Positions 41,339 to 51,156 of a DNA stretch of 53,182 bases are shown here, piece after piece. The stretch is taken from positions 1-53,182 of the forward strand of contig CAYHXO010000013.1 in the NCBI GenBank assembly GCA_964360635.1. Reading direction: 5' to 3'. Within the stretch, counting starts at the first letter, position 1. Each line of letters opens with the position of its first letter. Position numbers and translations under genes: made by a program. The notes below the pieces were generated by a model that did no database searches, was not told the DNA's origin, and saw only the letters and a program-made list of their open reading frames with translations. The stretch comes from CALRGE01 sp964360635 (GTDB lineage Bacteria; Patescibacteriota; Gracilibacteria; UBA1369; 2-02-FULL-48-14).

Positions 41339-42640
41339 ATGCTAGACCCAAAATTCATTGCAGCAAACCCGGAAGAAGTTCGCTCAGCAGCCAAGAAAAA
41401 ACATATAAAATTTGATGTTGATGACTTCATCGTACTAGATGAAAAACGCCGTGCACTACAAGGTGAAGTAGATTCAATTCGTGCTGAAAAAAATGCCGTA
41501 AATGAGAAAATGAAAACCATCAAAGGAGAAGAGCGTGAACAAATCATTACGGAAATGCGAAAAAAGGGTGAAGAAGAAAAAGCAGCCACGGAAAAACTAC
41601 AAAGAATCGAAATGGAATGGAAGCATCTTTTGCTAACCGCTCCAGGCTTAATTTCTCCTGATTCTCCGGAAGGGAAAGATGATAAAGAGAATGTGGAAAT
41701 GTATAAAGTTGGAGAAATACCGGAATTCAAATTCGCTCTGAAAGATCACATGGCACTCGGAAAAGATCTCGACATTGTGGACATGGAACGCGGAGTTAAA
41801 GTTGCCGGTAGCAGAAATTACTTCCTGAAAGGTGACGGTGCATTACTCGAATTGGCAATCATGCAGTTCACAATTCACAAATTGGTTGCAAAAGGTTTCA
41901 CACCTTTCCTTCCGCCGCTTCTTGTAAATATTGAAGCAATGATTGGAACAAGTTATTTCCCGGGCGGAGAAGAACAGGCTTATGCAGTCGGCGTGAAACG
42001 CCCATCTGAAGAGCATATTGAAAGCGACGAGAAATATTTAATTGGAACGAGCGAGGTTTCTGTTGCGTCATATCACGGTGGAGAAATCCTTCAAGAATCC
42101 GAATTGCCAAAACTTTACGCGGGTTACTCAAATTGCTTCCGCAGAGAAGCCGGAACATACGGAAAAGACACTCACGGCCTTTACCGTATTCACCAATTTC
42201 AAAAAGTTGAACAAGTTGCAATCTGTAAAAATGACATGGAAGAAAGCGGACGAATTCACAAATTACTCTTACAAAATGCTGAAGAAGTTCTGCAAGATTT
42301 GAAGCTTCCATACCGGGTTGTGGCAGTTTGCAGCGGCGATATGGGCCAAGGTCAATATTACAAAAATGACATAGAAACATGGATGCCATCTAGAAATTCA
42401 TACGGCGAAACTCACTCTTGCTCAACTTTTCTCGATTTTCAATCTCGACGGCTCAATATCCGTTATAAAGACAAAGACGGGAAAATTCAATTCGCGCATA
42501 CATTAAATAACACTTGCATCGCTTCGCCTAGAATTTTGATTCCAATTTTGGAAATGTATCAAAATGAAGATGGAAGCGTAACAATCCCGGAAGTTCTTCG
42601 ACCATGGATGGGTGGAAAAACTAAAATTGAAAAATGCTAA
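41339..42640 (+). CDS. serS: Seryl-tRNA synthetase
   Basis: 433 residues, normal length. Charges tRNA-Ser (and tRNA-Sec where present) with serine. N-terminal tRNA-binding coiled-coil arm (about 30-105, ALQGEVDSIRAEKNAVNEKM); class II catalytic core with KYLIGTSEVSVASYH, motif 2 CFRREAGTYGKDTHGLYRIH and motif 3 containing RILIPILEMYQNEDGSV. The usual NGSGLAVGR of motif 3 reads NNTCIASPR here, keeping the key Arg. The C-terminus is GSVTIPEVLRPWMGG. It overlaps prsW by 7 bp. Confidence 0.97.
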   Translation: MLDPKFIAANPEEVRSAAKKKHIKFDVDDFIVLDEKRRALQGEVDSIRAEKNAVNEKMKTIKGEEREQIITEMRKKGEEEKAATEKLQRIEMEWKHLLLTAPGLISPDSPEGKDDKENVEMYKVGEIPEFKFALKDHMALGKDLDIVDMERGVKVAGSRNYFLKGDGALLELAIMQFTIHKLVAKGFTPFLPPLLVNIEAMIGTSYFPGGEEQAYAVGVKRPSEEHIESDEKYLIGTSEVSVASYHGGEILQESELPKLYAGYSNCFRREAGTYGKDTHGLYRIHQFQKVEQVAICKNDMEESGRIHKLLLQNAEEVLQDLKLPYRVVAVCSGDMGQGQYYKNDIETWMPSRNSYGETHSCSTFLDFQSRRLNIRYKDKDGKIQFAHTLNNTCIASPRILIPILEMYQNEDGSVTIPEVLRPWMGGKTKIEKC

Positions 42641-43308
42641 ATTTGTTATTTTTCATCGCGCTTTCAACCTTACCGGTAGCACTGCTTCTTTATTATTATT
42701 GGATAAAAGATCACGGTGAAAAAGAGCCACTGCCTTTGATGAAAAAAGTTTTCTGGCACGGTGTTTTAATTGTGATTCCAGTTGGAATTGTGGAATATTT
42801 TTTACTGATTGGCTTACAATTATTGGGAATTGAAAACGGCACAATTGCCTACGGATTTTTAGTTCCATTTTTTCTAGTAGCCATTCCTGAAGAACTGGGA
42901 AAACTCTACGTAGTAAAAAAATACGCATTTGATCACCCAAAATTCAATGAACTCATGGACGGAATTACTTACTGCATAATCGCAAGCATGGGCTTTGCAT
43001 TTGCTGAAAATATTTCTTATATTTTTCTTTACGGCTCCAGCGCAGGAATTTTACGTTTCTTTACTGCAATTCCCGCTCACGCACTTTTCTCAGGATTGAT
43101 GGGCTTCTATATCGGTCGCGCCAAATTCGATAAGAAAAACGAAAAAGAATTAATTCAACGTGGCCTCTTTTATGGAGTTTTCTTTCATGGCTTTTACGAT
43201 TTCTTACTGATGTCCGGCGTACCACTTTTGATTTTGAGCGTCTTTCCACTACTTATATATATGTGGTGGAAACTCAACAAAGAAATTAAGCTCGTTCAGA
43301 AGGAGTAA
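42634..43308 (+). CDS. prsW: PrsW-family intramembrane metalloprotease
   Basis: 224 residues with about seven hydrophobic helices. Family motifs all present: PEELGK (85-90, E-E-x-x-K), FAFAENISYI (121-130, Glu125), AHALFSG (148-154, His149) and FFHGFYDFLL (183-192, His185). In Bacillus subtilis PrsW makes the first cut in an anti-sigma factor; in other lineages substrates are unknown. It overlaps serS by 7 bp and lies directly before the rpoB promoter. No sigma/anti-sigma pair is in the window. Confidence 0.88.
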   Translation: MLNLLFFIALSTLPVALLLYYYWIKDHGEKEPLPLMKKVFWHGVLIVIPVGIVEYFLLIGLQLLGIENGTIAYGFLVPFFLVAIPEELGKLYVVKKYAFDHPKFNELMDGITYCIIASMGFAFAENISYIFLYGSSAGILRFFTAIPAHALFSGLMGFYIGRAKFDKKNEKELIQRGLFYGVFFHGFYDFLLMSGVPLLILSVFPLLIYMWWKLNKEIKLVQKE

Positions 43309-43316
43309 AATTCATG

Positions 43317-43344
43317 TTGACATATGTCTAGACACCAGTAGAAT
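43317..43344 (+). promoter_or_regulatory. rpoBC promoter
   Basis: A perfect TTGACA (43317-43322), 16 nt, TAGAAT (43339-43344): the strongest-looking promoter of the core block. It gives a leader of about 90 nt before rpoB, containing a terminator-like hairpin. Confidence 0.7.
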
Positions 43345-43392
43345 GACCGTCGAATTACGGCTCTCCGGTTTCGATTGTGTGATGAGAAAGGG

Positions 43393-43420
43393 AGCAAGCC
43401 GATAAAAAGGCTCGCTTTTA
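43393..43420 (+). promoter_or_regulatory. Terminator-like hairpin in the rpoB leader
   Basis: AGCAAGCC (43393-43400) pairs with GGCTCGCT (43409-43416), 7 of 8 pairs, 8-nt loop, followed directly by TTTTA. It lies between the promoter and the rpoB ATG, so it could attenuate the operon or be a binding site for a translational regulator. A smaller stem CCGT/ACGG precedes it (43347-43360). Confidence 0.5.
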
Positions 43421-43442
43421 TTTCCCCAACATTCAATTAAAT

Positions 43443-46400
43443 ATGCCTAAAGCAGTTAAGAATGCTCCTGAAAAGAAAGCTTCTTCTTCGCCAAGAAAAG
43501 CGGCGAATCTGGAGCCACTAAAGAGGAGATTTTTTGTCGATAACGACAACCAGTTCGAGTTTCCGAACTTAATCGAAGTTCAGACTGACTCATATAAATG
43601 GTTCCTTGAAGAAGGAATTCGTGAATTGCTAGATGAAATATCTCCAATTCAAGATTTCTCAGGAAAGAAATTGGAACTTCAATTTTTAGATCACTCTATT
43701 GGTGAATCTAAATATGGACCAAGAATGTGTAAGGACAAAAACTTATCTTACGAAGCACCATTAAAAGTACACGTTCAGTTGATCAACAAAGAATCAGGTG
43801 AAATTAAAGAGCAGGATGTTTTCCTTGGACCGGTGCCTCTAATGACACCTCAGGGAAGTTTCATTGTTAACGGAATTGAAAGAGTTGTGGTTTCACAGCT
43901 TGTTCGTTCTCCAGGTGTATTCTTCTCAAAGAATGCTGCCGCTGCAGGAATGCACAATGCAAAAATCATTCCAAAACGTGGAGCTTGGTTAGAAATCGAA
44001 ACTGATAAGAAAGGTGTAATCACAGTTAAAATCGATAGAAAGAGAAAAATCTACGTGACTTCCCTACTAAGAGTATTTGGATTCGATAGCGATAAAAAAA
44101 TTCTCGATCTTTTCGAAGACATGAGTTTAGACCCAACTCGAGATTACATCTTGATGACTCTTGAAAAAGATTCAGCAAAAACTGCAGATGAGGCTTACAA
44201 AGCAATTTACAAGAAAATCAGACCGGGTGACTTGGCTACTCCTGAAAATGCAAAGGCATTGATTCAATCAATGTTCTTCGATTACAGAAAGTACGACATG
44301 GGACCTGTTGCAAGATACAAGATGAACCGAAGATTCGAATTAAAGACTCCAAACGAAAAGAAATTCCACACTTTCCAAGTTGAAGATTTCATTTTGATTT
44401 TGAAGCACTTGATCAAACTTAATAATAAAGAAGCCCTACCAGATGATATTGATCACCTATCTAACAGACGTATTCGTCCGGTTGGAGAATTGGTTCAGAA
44501 TAAATTCCGTGTTGGTCTTCTAAGAACAGATCGTATCGCGAAAGACCGTATGACAGTTATGGATCTAGAAACCGTAACTCCAACTCAACTTATCAACTCT
44601 CGTCCAATCACTGCGGCGCTTCGTGAATTCTACGCGAGTTCACAGCTTTCTCAGTTCATGGATCAAACAAATCCACTTTCAGAACTAGCTCACAAACGAC
44701 GTTTGTCTGCGATGGGACCCGGAGGTCTTTCAAGAGAACGTGCCTCATTCGATGTACGTGACGTTCATCCTTCTCACTACGGAAGAATTTGTCCGATTGC
44801 TACACCGGAAGGACCAAATATCGGTCTCGTTGTTCATTTGGCAACTTATGCAAAAGTTAATAAATACGGTTTCATTGAAACTCCATTTAGAGAAGTACTT
44901 CACACTGTTAAGAACGATGGTGAAGCTGCAGTAGGCCACAGATCAGCTGAAACAGTTTCAGGAATTGTGAAAGCAGGTGAAGAAATTGACGCAAAAGCTG
45001 CAAAAGCTTTAGCAAAAGATAAAGATTTGAAAGAAGTTTCAGTTCGAGCATTTACAGGCAAAAAAGTGAAATACTTCGATGCTGAAGATGAAGGTGATCT
45101 AGTTTTCGCTGAAGCAAACTGTGGAGTAAACAAATTGGGAGAATTCACAGAAGATACAGTGAGTTCAAGAAAAAGAAATGAACCGCTTGCAGTTAACATT
45201 AAAGATGTTGATTACATCGACGTTTCTCCAAAACAAATTATCTCAGTTACAACTTCATGTATTCCATTCTTGGAGCACGACGATAACACTCGTGCATCAA
45301 TGGGTTCAAACATGCAGCGTCAGGCCGTTCCACTTCTTAAACCTCAAGCTCCAATCGTTGGAACAGGTATGGAAATGACAGCCGGAATGAATTCTGGTCA
45401 AGCAGTTGTTGCTGAAGAAAACGGTACTGTGTCTTACGTTGACGGAGAAAGAATCACTGTAATTTACGATTCAGGCCGAAAGATGACTTACGAATTGAAC
45501 GTTTTCGCAAGAACAAACCAGGCAACTTGTTTCCACCAGAGACCAATCTGTGACAGCAATCAGAAGTTCAAAAAAGGCGACATTCTTGCCGACGGAGCTT
45601 CTACTGAAAAAGGTGATTTGGGTCTTGGTCAGAACTTGCTTGTTGGATATATGTCTTGGGAAGGTTACAACTATGAAGATGCGGTAATTTTGTCTACTCG
45701 ACTTGTTCAGAACGACAGATTTAGCTCTATTCACATTGAAGATTTCACTATCGATGTACGAGATACAAAACTAGGACCAGAAATCGTAACTCGAGATATT
45801 CCAAACGTTGGTGAGGTTAGATTGAAAGATCTAGATGAAATGGGAATTGTGCGAGTTGGTGCTTCAGTTCGTGAAGGCGACATCCTTGTTGGTAAAATTA
45901 CACCAAAGGGAGAAACTGAACTTTCTCCAGAAGAAAGATTGCTTCGAGCAATCTTCGGGGATAAGGCACGTGACGTTAAAGATACATCGCTTCGCCTACC
46001 AGGTGGAGAAGGTGGAAAAATAGTCGACGTTCAAATTTTCACACGTGAAGCCGGAGATGAATTACCAAACGGAGTAAACAAACAAATTCGAGTTTCAGTA
46101 GCTCAAACAAGAAGAATTTCAGTTGGAGATAAAGTTGCCGGACGACACGGTAATAAGGGTGTTATCTCAATTATCGTTGCTGAAGAAGACATGCCATATA
46201 TGCCGGACGGCCGACCAGTGGATATCATTTTGAATCCACTCGGTGTATCAAGCCGTATGAACATTGGTCAGATTCTTGAAACCCACTTAGGTTGGGCAGC
46301 TAAAGAATTAGGAATTCACGTTGCTACACCTGCTCTAAACGGAGTAACAAGCGAGCAAACTGTTGAACTATTAAAAGAGGCAAAATTGCCTCTAGATGGA

Positions 46401-46985
46401 AAGATTCAGTTATTCGATGGGAAAACCGGAGAAGCATTCGACCACAAGGCAACAGTTGGTATCACTTATATAATGAAGCTGGCTCACCTTGTTGAAGATA
46501 AGATTCATGCTCGTTCTGTCGGACCTTACTCTCTTGTTACGCAACAGCCTCTTGGAGGAAAGGCACAACACGGAGGTCAGAGATTCGGAGAAATGGAGGT
46601 TTGGGCTCTTGAGGCTTACGGTGCTGCGCACACACTTCAGGAAATGCTTACAATTAAATCAGATGACGTTTATGGAAGGGCTAAGGCTTACGAATCAATC
46701 ATCAAAAATGAAACAATTCGAAAACCAAGAACTCCGGAATCATTCAATGTTCTTGTTAAGGAGCTTCAATCACTTGGTCTAAACGTTGATCTAATGCAGA
46801 TCAAAGATGACGAATTGGTTGTTGAAGAAGGAGAATATATTCAGCCTATTGAAGAAGAAGTACCTACGATTTCACCTGAGATCGAAGAGAATCTTAAAGA
46901 AGAATACAGTCTCGACGAGGAAGATATGGACGAACTTCCAGAACTCGAGGGTGAACCAGTCAGCTCCGAAGCTGATGAAGAATGA
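43443..46985 (+). CDS. rpoB: RNA polymerase beta subunit
   Basis: 1180 residues. With RpoC it forms the catalytic cleft of RNA polymerase. Recognised from end to end: LVRSPGVFFS, the rifampicin pocket SQLSQFMDQTNPLSELAHKR (400-419) followed by RLSAMGPGGL, HYGRICPIATPEGPNIGLV, DKVAGRHGNKGV and the C-terminal QPLGGKAQHGGQRFGEMEVW. Asp407, His417 and Ser422 (E. coli 516, 526, 531) are wild-type, so rifampicin should bind. A charged N-terminal extension of about 25 residues (AVKNAPEKKASSSPRKAA) and an acidic tail are lineage-specific. No rplJ-rplL precedes it. Confidence 0.98.
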   Translation: MPKAVKNAPEKKASSSPRKAANLEPLKRRFFVDNDNQFEFPNLIEVQTDSYKWFLEEGIRELLDEISPIQDFSGKKLELQFLDHSIGESKYGPRMCKDKNLSYEAPLKVHVQLINKESGEIKEQDVFLGPVPLMTPQGSFIVNGIERVVVSQLVRSPGVFFSKNAAAAGMHNAKIIPKRGAWLEIETDKKGVITVKIDRKRKIYVTSLLRVFGFDSDKKILDLFEDMSLDPTRDYILMTLEKDSAKTADEAYKAIYKKIRPGDLATPENAKALIQSMFFDYRKYDMGPVARYKMNRRFELKTPNEKKFHTFQVEDFILILKHLIKLNNKEALPDDIDHLSNRRIRPVGELVQNKFRVGLLRTDRIAKDRMTVMDLETVTPTQLINSRPITAALREFYASSQLSQFMDQTNPLSELAHKRRLSAMGPGGLSRERASFDVRDVHPSHYGRICPIATPEGPNIGLVVHLATYAKVNKYGFIETPFREVLHTVKNDGEAAVGHRSAETVSGIVKAGEEIDAKAAKALAKDKDLKEVSVRAFTGKKVKYFDAEDEGDLVFAEANCGVNKLGEFTEDTVSSRKRNEPLAVNIKDVDYIDVSPKQIISVTTSCIPFLEHDDNTRASMGSNMQRQAVPLLKPQAPIVGTGMEMTAGMNSGQAVVAEENGTVSYVDGERITVIYDSGRKMTYELNVFARTNQATCFHQRPICDSNQKFKKGDILADGASTEKGDLGLGQNLLVGYMSWEGYNYEDAVILSTRLVQNDRFSSIHIEDFTIDVRDTKLGPEIVTRDIPNVGEVRLKDLDEMGIVRVGASVREGDILVGKITPKGETELSPEERLLRAIFGDKARDVKDTSLRLPGGEGGKIVDVQIFTREAGDELPNGVNKQIRVSVAQTRRISVGDKVAGRHGNKGVISIIVAEEDMPYMPDGRPVDIILNPLGVSSRMNIGQILETHLGWAAKELGIHVATPALNGVTSEQTVELLKEAKLPLDGKIQLFDGKTGEAFDHKATVGITYIMKLAHLVEDKIHARSVGPYSLVTQQPLGGKAQHGGQRFGEMEVWALEAYGAAHTLQEMLTIKSDDVYGRAKAYESIIKNETIRKPRTPESFNVLVKELQSLGLNVDLMQIKDDELVVEEGEYIQPIEEEVPTISPEIEENLKEEYSLDEEDMDELPELEGEPVSSEADEE

Positions 46986-46997
46986 AGCAGCGAGAGC

Positions 46998-47046
46998 TGA
47001 GCATTAGCCCCGCCATGGCGGGGCGCACTTAAGCGCAATGTTGCGC
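46998..47046 (+). promoter_or_regulatory. Intercistronic hairpin element before rpoC
   Basis: TGAGCATTA (46998-47006) precedes the perfect 18-nt palindrome GCCCCGCCATGGCGGGGC (47007-47024), followed by GCACTTAA (47025-47032); a second hairpin GCGCAA-TG-TTGCGC spans 47033-47046. There is no T-run, so this is not a terminator. The same frame (TGAGCATTA - GC hairpin - GCACT) occurs before rpsG. Confidence 0.6.
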
Positions 47047-47077
47047 AATTCCCAAAACTTCTAACTTATACAACCAA

Positions 47078-50000
47078 ATGAATATGCAAGAAAAAAATCC
47101 GGCTGGTGGCAACCAGAACCAGAATCAAAATAAGGCTCCTGCCCTATTTGATGCCATTGCCATCTCCGTTGCTTCACCGGAGCAAATTCTTTCGTGGTCT
47201 CACGGAGAAGTAAAAAAACCGGAAACAATTAACTACAGGACTCAGAAACCGGAAAGAGACGGATTGTTCTGCGAAAGAACTTTCGGTCCAACAAAGAACT
47301 GGGAATGTGCCTGTGGAAAATACAAAAGAATCCGTTATAAAGGCGTAATTTGTGAAAAATGTGGAGTGGAAGTAACAAGATCAATCGTGAGAAGAACTCG
47401 AATGGGTCACATCAAATTGGCCGTTCCTGTTACTCACATTTGGTTCCTTCGTTCAACTCCAAGCCGTATCGGTCTACTTTTGAACCTTCCGGTTAAAACA
47501 CTAGAGCAAGTTGTATACTTCGCGGCTTACATAATCACTGAAGTTGATCATAAGGCAAAAGAAGAAGCAATTGTTCAGTTGGAAGAAGAATTCAAGCAGT
47601 ACAAAAACGACATCATCAATGAATTCGACGAAAGAAAGAAAACAGGAACTTCAGCTAAAGATCTTGTTGAAAAAGAACAAGCAATGAAAGTTGAAGAATT
47701 GGTACAACAGCATGAACAAGCAAAGAAAGATTTGGAATTTCTTCAAGCTGGTCAAGTTCTAACAGAGCTTGATTATAGAGATACTTCAATGAAATTCGGA
47801 CATGTTTTCAAAGCTGGGACAGGTGCTGAATCACTTCGAAACATCATCGCTGCAATTGATCTTGAAAAAGAAATTGCGGGTATTGAAACAGAACTTGAAA
47901 AAGCCAGTGGGCAAAAAAGAGTAAAATTGATCAAACGTGTTAAACTTCTTGGTTCACTACAAAAATCAGGTATCAAACCTGAATGGATGATTATGACAAT
48001 CCTTCCTGTTATTCCACCGGATCTTCGTCCAATGGTTCAACTTGATGGTGGTCGTTTCGCTGCTTCAGATTTGAATGATCTTTATCGAAGAGTTATTAAC
48101 AGAAATAATCGTTTGAAGAGACTTATTGCCATCGGAGCTCCTGAAGTAATCTGCCGAAATGAAAAACGTATGCTTCAAGAGGCAGTTGATACACTTTTGA
48201 ACAACAGTGCTCGTCAGGGCAAGACAGTGTTCAACTCAGGAGACAAGCGAAAGCTTCGTTCCCTTTCAGACATGCTTAAGGGTAAACAAGGACGATTCCG
48301 TCAGAATCTTCTTGGTAAACGTGTGGATTACTCCGGACGTTCAGTTATCGTGGTTGGTCCAAAATTGAAATTGAATCAGTGTGGTCTTCCAAAATCTATG
48401 GCGCTTGAGCTTTTCAAACCTTTCGTTATCGGAAAATTGATCAACGATGGTTACGCTCACAACATCAAGAATGCTGAAAAAATGATGCAAACTGGTGAAA
48501 AAGTCATTTGGGATATTCTAGAAGACGTAACTCGAAACAGATACGTACTTTTGAATCGTGCTCCAACTCTTCACCGTCTTGGTATTCAGGCTTTCCAGCC
48601 AGTATTAATTGAAGGTAAAGCTATTCAAGTTCATCCACTAGTTTGTGCGGCTTTCAATGCCGATTTCGATGGAGATCAGATGGCGGTTCACGTGCCACTT
48701 TCAGATATGGCTCAAGAAGAAGCGGCCCAGCTTATGTCATCAGTTCAAAACCTTTTGAAACCTTCTGCCGGAGAACCAATTACAACTCCTGCGCAGGACA
48801 TGGTTCTTGGAGTTTATTATCTCACAAGAATGAATGACGGAAAGAAGGGAGAAGGAAAAGTTTTCGGTAGTCTTGAAGAGGCTCAAATTGCTCATCAATT
48901 CGGAGAAATTCACCTTCAAGCAAAAATCAGAATTAGAATTTCAGGAGAAATTCTTGAAACCACTTTGGGAAGAGCGATTTTCAATCAAATTGTTCCACCT
49001 GAACTTGGTTACAACAATAAAGTTTTCAAGAAAAACGACATTATTGAGGCAATCGGTACAGCATTCGAAAATTGCAGTATCGCGGCAACAGCTAAATTCT
49101 GTGATGATTTGAAAGAAATTGGATTCAAATATGCAACTGTTTCAGGGATTTCAATCGCTGCTTCAGACATGATCATTCCAAAAGAAAAGATCAAAATCAT
49201 GGAGAATGCAGAGAAAATCGTTAACACTCTTTACGATAACTTCAATAAAGGTTTCGTGAGTGAAGATGAAAGATACCACTCAGCAATCAAGATTTGGGTT
49301 CAAACAAAGAACCTTATCACTGCAGAAATGATTAAAGGTTTCGAAAAAGAAAATGATATTTTCTACATGATCGATTCCGGAGCCAGAGGTAACTGGGGAC
49401 AAATCACTCAGCTCTGTGGAATTAAGGGTCTAGTTGCTAATCCGGCCGGTAAAACTATCGAGTTGCCGATTAAATCAAACTTGAAAGAAGGGTTCACAAT
49501 TCTTGAGTACTTCATTGCCACTCACGGAGGACGTAAAGGTAAATCAGATACAGCTCTTAAAACAGCTGAGGCCGGTTACTTAACTCGTCGTCTAGTTGAT
49601 GCCGTTCAAGATATCATTATTAAAGAAGTTGATTGTGGAACTGTGAAGACTCACCTTGTTACTCGTGCTGAATCTGAGGAAATCGGAGAAGCATTTGAGA
49701 ACAGAATTTTCGGAAGAACAGTTGGTGAAGATGTAAAAGACAAAGGTGGAAAAGTTCTAATCAAGAAAGGAATTGAGATCGACAAATCAATCCTAAAAAT
49801 CATTGTAAGCGAAAAAGTTGCCGACATTCGAGTTCGATCAGTTATGACTTGTCTAACATTAAATGGTGTTTGCCAGAAGTGTTACGGTCGTGATCTTGGA
49901 ACGAATAAATCAGTTGATCTTGGAACTGCAGTTGGTATTATCGCCGCTCAGTCCATTGGTGAACCTGGTACTCAGCTAACAATGAGAACCTTCCACATGG

Positions 50001-50920
50001 GAGGAGTTGCCGAGGAAGAAGATATCACTCAAGGTCTAACTCGTGTTGAAGAACTTTTAGAGGCTCGTTCTCCAAAGAAATCTGCTCTTCTTGCTGAAGT
50101 TGATGGAATTGTTAAGGTAACCTCAAAAGGTCACCAAGTTACAGTTACAATCACTCCAACAGAAGTTCCAACTCACACTTATGAAGTTGCAGAAGGTTTC
50201 GAAGTTCTTGTTTCAAAGGGAGACAAAATTGATATCAAGCACGTTCTTGCAGAAAAAGGGAAATCTAAACTTCGATCTGAATTTGTGGGTGAAGTTATTA
50301 AAGCCGGCAAGAAAGAAATCGTTATTCAAGGAGATATTCCAGAGTACGATTACAAACTTGAAGGTGGAAAGGTAAAAGTTAAGACAGGTGATCTTGTTTC
50401 AAAGGGAACAATTTTGACTTCAGGTCACATCAATCTTCGAAAGTTGATGAAATTAACAGATATCTATACAACTCAGAAATACATCATGACTGAAGTACAG
50501 AGCATTTATGCTTCTCAAGGTCAGACAATTAATGATAAGCATATCGAAATTATCACTCGTCAGATGTTCTCTAAGGTTAGAATCGTTGAACCGGGAGATA
50601 CAAACTTCTTACCTGGTGAAACAATCGATTTCCAAACAGCAATCGAAGAGAATGAAGCTCTCGAGAAGAAAGGTGGTGTTCCAATCGAATACGAAAGATT
50701 ACTACTCGGACTTACTCGAATCGCTCTTCACACTAGAAGTTGGTTGTCTGCCGCTTCCTTCCAGGAAACAATCCGTGTCTTGGTTGAAGCCTCAACAACT
50801 CACAGAATCGATACTCTCGACGGACTTAAAGAAAACGTTATCATCGGTAAACTTATCCCTGCCGGTGCAATGTTCAGAAAGAAGTTCCGAGGAGAAGTTG
50901 TGGATACAAGAGAGGATTAG
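47078..50920 (+). CDS. rpoC: RNA polymerase beta' subunit
   Basis: 1280 residues. Contains the catalytic Mg2+ loop NADFDGDQMAVH (527-538; Asp529, 531, 533), the N-terminal zinc ribbon (CACGKYKRIRYKGVICEKCG), the second zinc site (VMTCLTLNGVCQKCYGRDLG with an upstream Cys) and the trigger-loop segment EPGTQLTMRTFHMGGVA. Cotranscribed with rpoB across a 92-nt gap that holds two hairpins. The N-terminus has an asparagine/glutamine-rich leader (NQNQNQNK). A strong terminator follows. Confidence 0.98.
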   Translation: MNMQEKNPAGGNQNQNQNKAPALFDAIAISVASPEQILSWSHGEVKKPETINYRTQKPERDGLFCERTFGPTKNWECACGKYKRIRYKGVICEKCGVEVTRSIVRRTRMGHIKLAVPVTHIWFLRSTPSRIGLLLNLPVKTLEQVVYFAAYIITEVDHKAKEEAIVQLEEEFKQYKNDIINEFDERKKTGTSAKDLVEKEQAMKVEELVQQHEQAKKDLEFLQAGQVLTELDYRDTSMKFGHVFKAGTGAESLRNIIAAIDLEKEIAGIETELEKASGQKRVKLIKRVKLLGSLQKSGIKPEWMIMTILPVIPPDLRPMVQLDGGRFAASDLNDLYRRVINRNNRLKRLIAIGAPEVICRNEKRMLQEAVDTLLNNSARQGKTVFNSGDKRKLRSLSDMLKGKQGRFRQNLLGKRVDYSGRSVIVVGPKLKLNQCGLPKSMALELFKPFVIGKLINDGYAHNIKNAEKMMQTGEKVIWDILEDVTRNRYVLLNRAPTLHRLGIQAFQPVLIEGKAIQVHPLVCAAFNADFDGDQMAVHVPLSDMAQEEAAQLMSSVQNLLKPSAGEPITTPAQDMVLGVYYLTRMNDGKKGEGKVFGSLEEAQIAHQFGEIHLQAKIRIRISGEILETTLGRAIFNQIVPPELGYNNKVFKKNDIIEAIGTAFENCSIAATAKFCDDLKEIGFKYATVSGISIAASDMIIPKEKIKIMENAEKIVNTLYDNFNKGFVSEDERYHSAIKIWVQTKNLITAEMIKGFEKENDIFYMIDSGARGNWGQITQLCGIKGLVANPAGKTIELPIKSNLKEGFTILEYFIATHGGRKGKSDTALKTAEAGYLTRRLVDAVQDIIIKEVDCGTVKTHLVTRAESEEIGEAFENRIFGRTVGEDVKDKGGKVLIKKGIEIDKSILKIIVSEKVADIRVRSVMTCLTLNGVCQKCYGRDLGTNKSVDLGTAVGIIAAQSIGEPGTQLTMRTFHMGGVAEEEDITQGLTRVEELLEARSPKKSALLAEVDGIVKVTSKGHQVTVTITPTEVPTHTYEVAEGFEVLVSKGDKIDIKHVLAEKGKSKLRSEFVGEVIKAGKKEIVIQGDIPEYDYKLEGGKVKVKTGDLVSKGTILTSGHINLRKLMKLTDIYTTQKYIMTEVQSIYASQGQTINDKHIEIITRQMFSKVRIVEPGDTNFLPGETIDFQTAIEENEALEKKGGVPIEYERLLLGLTRIALHTRSWLSAASFQETIRVLVEASTTHRIDTLDGLKENVIIGKLIPAGAMFRKKFRGEVVDTRED

Positions 50921-50978
50921 TACTCGACGCAGTCGAGCCATTCAGGCTACGGCACCTGTCGAGCAATTCAGACATTTC

Positions 50979-51008
50979 AAAGACCTCGCCCATCGCGGGG
51001 TCTTTTTT
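50979..51008 (+). terminator. Rho-independent terminator after rpoC
   Basis: AAAGACCTCGC (50979-50989) pairs with GCGGGGTCTTT (50995-51005), 11 pairs with one G-U, 5-nt loop, then a T-run to 51008. A smaller hairpin CTCGAC-GCA-GTCGAG (50923-50937) lies just after the stop codon. Confidence 0.92.
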
Positions 51009-51014
51009 GTACCG

Positions 51015-51064
51015 TATAACAAATAGATAACAATTTGTCATACAATTGCGATACATTTGTTATA
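51015..51064. repeat. AT-rich inverted repeat downstream of rpoC
   Basis: TATAACAAAT (51015-51024) and ATTTGTTATA (51055-51064) are perfect inverted copies 30 nt apart; the spacer carries related pieces (GATAACAATTTG, ACAATTGCGATACA). It lies in the gap between convergent genes, where no operator is expected. No gene is visible in 51009-51156. Confidence 0.45.
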
Positions 51065-51156
51065 TCCTCGAAAAATTGTATATCCAAAATCACCATCGAC
51101 AAATCGGGAGCGATTTAATTATCTTGTATTTCTGCACGGACAACCCGTTAAATTTA

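Noticed and set aside
44900..45199. Minus-strand frames inside rpoB and rpoC
   Set aside because: The conserved plus-strand proteins explain the sequence fully; the shadow frames show no domain.
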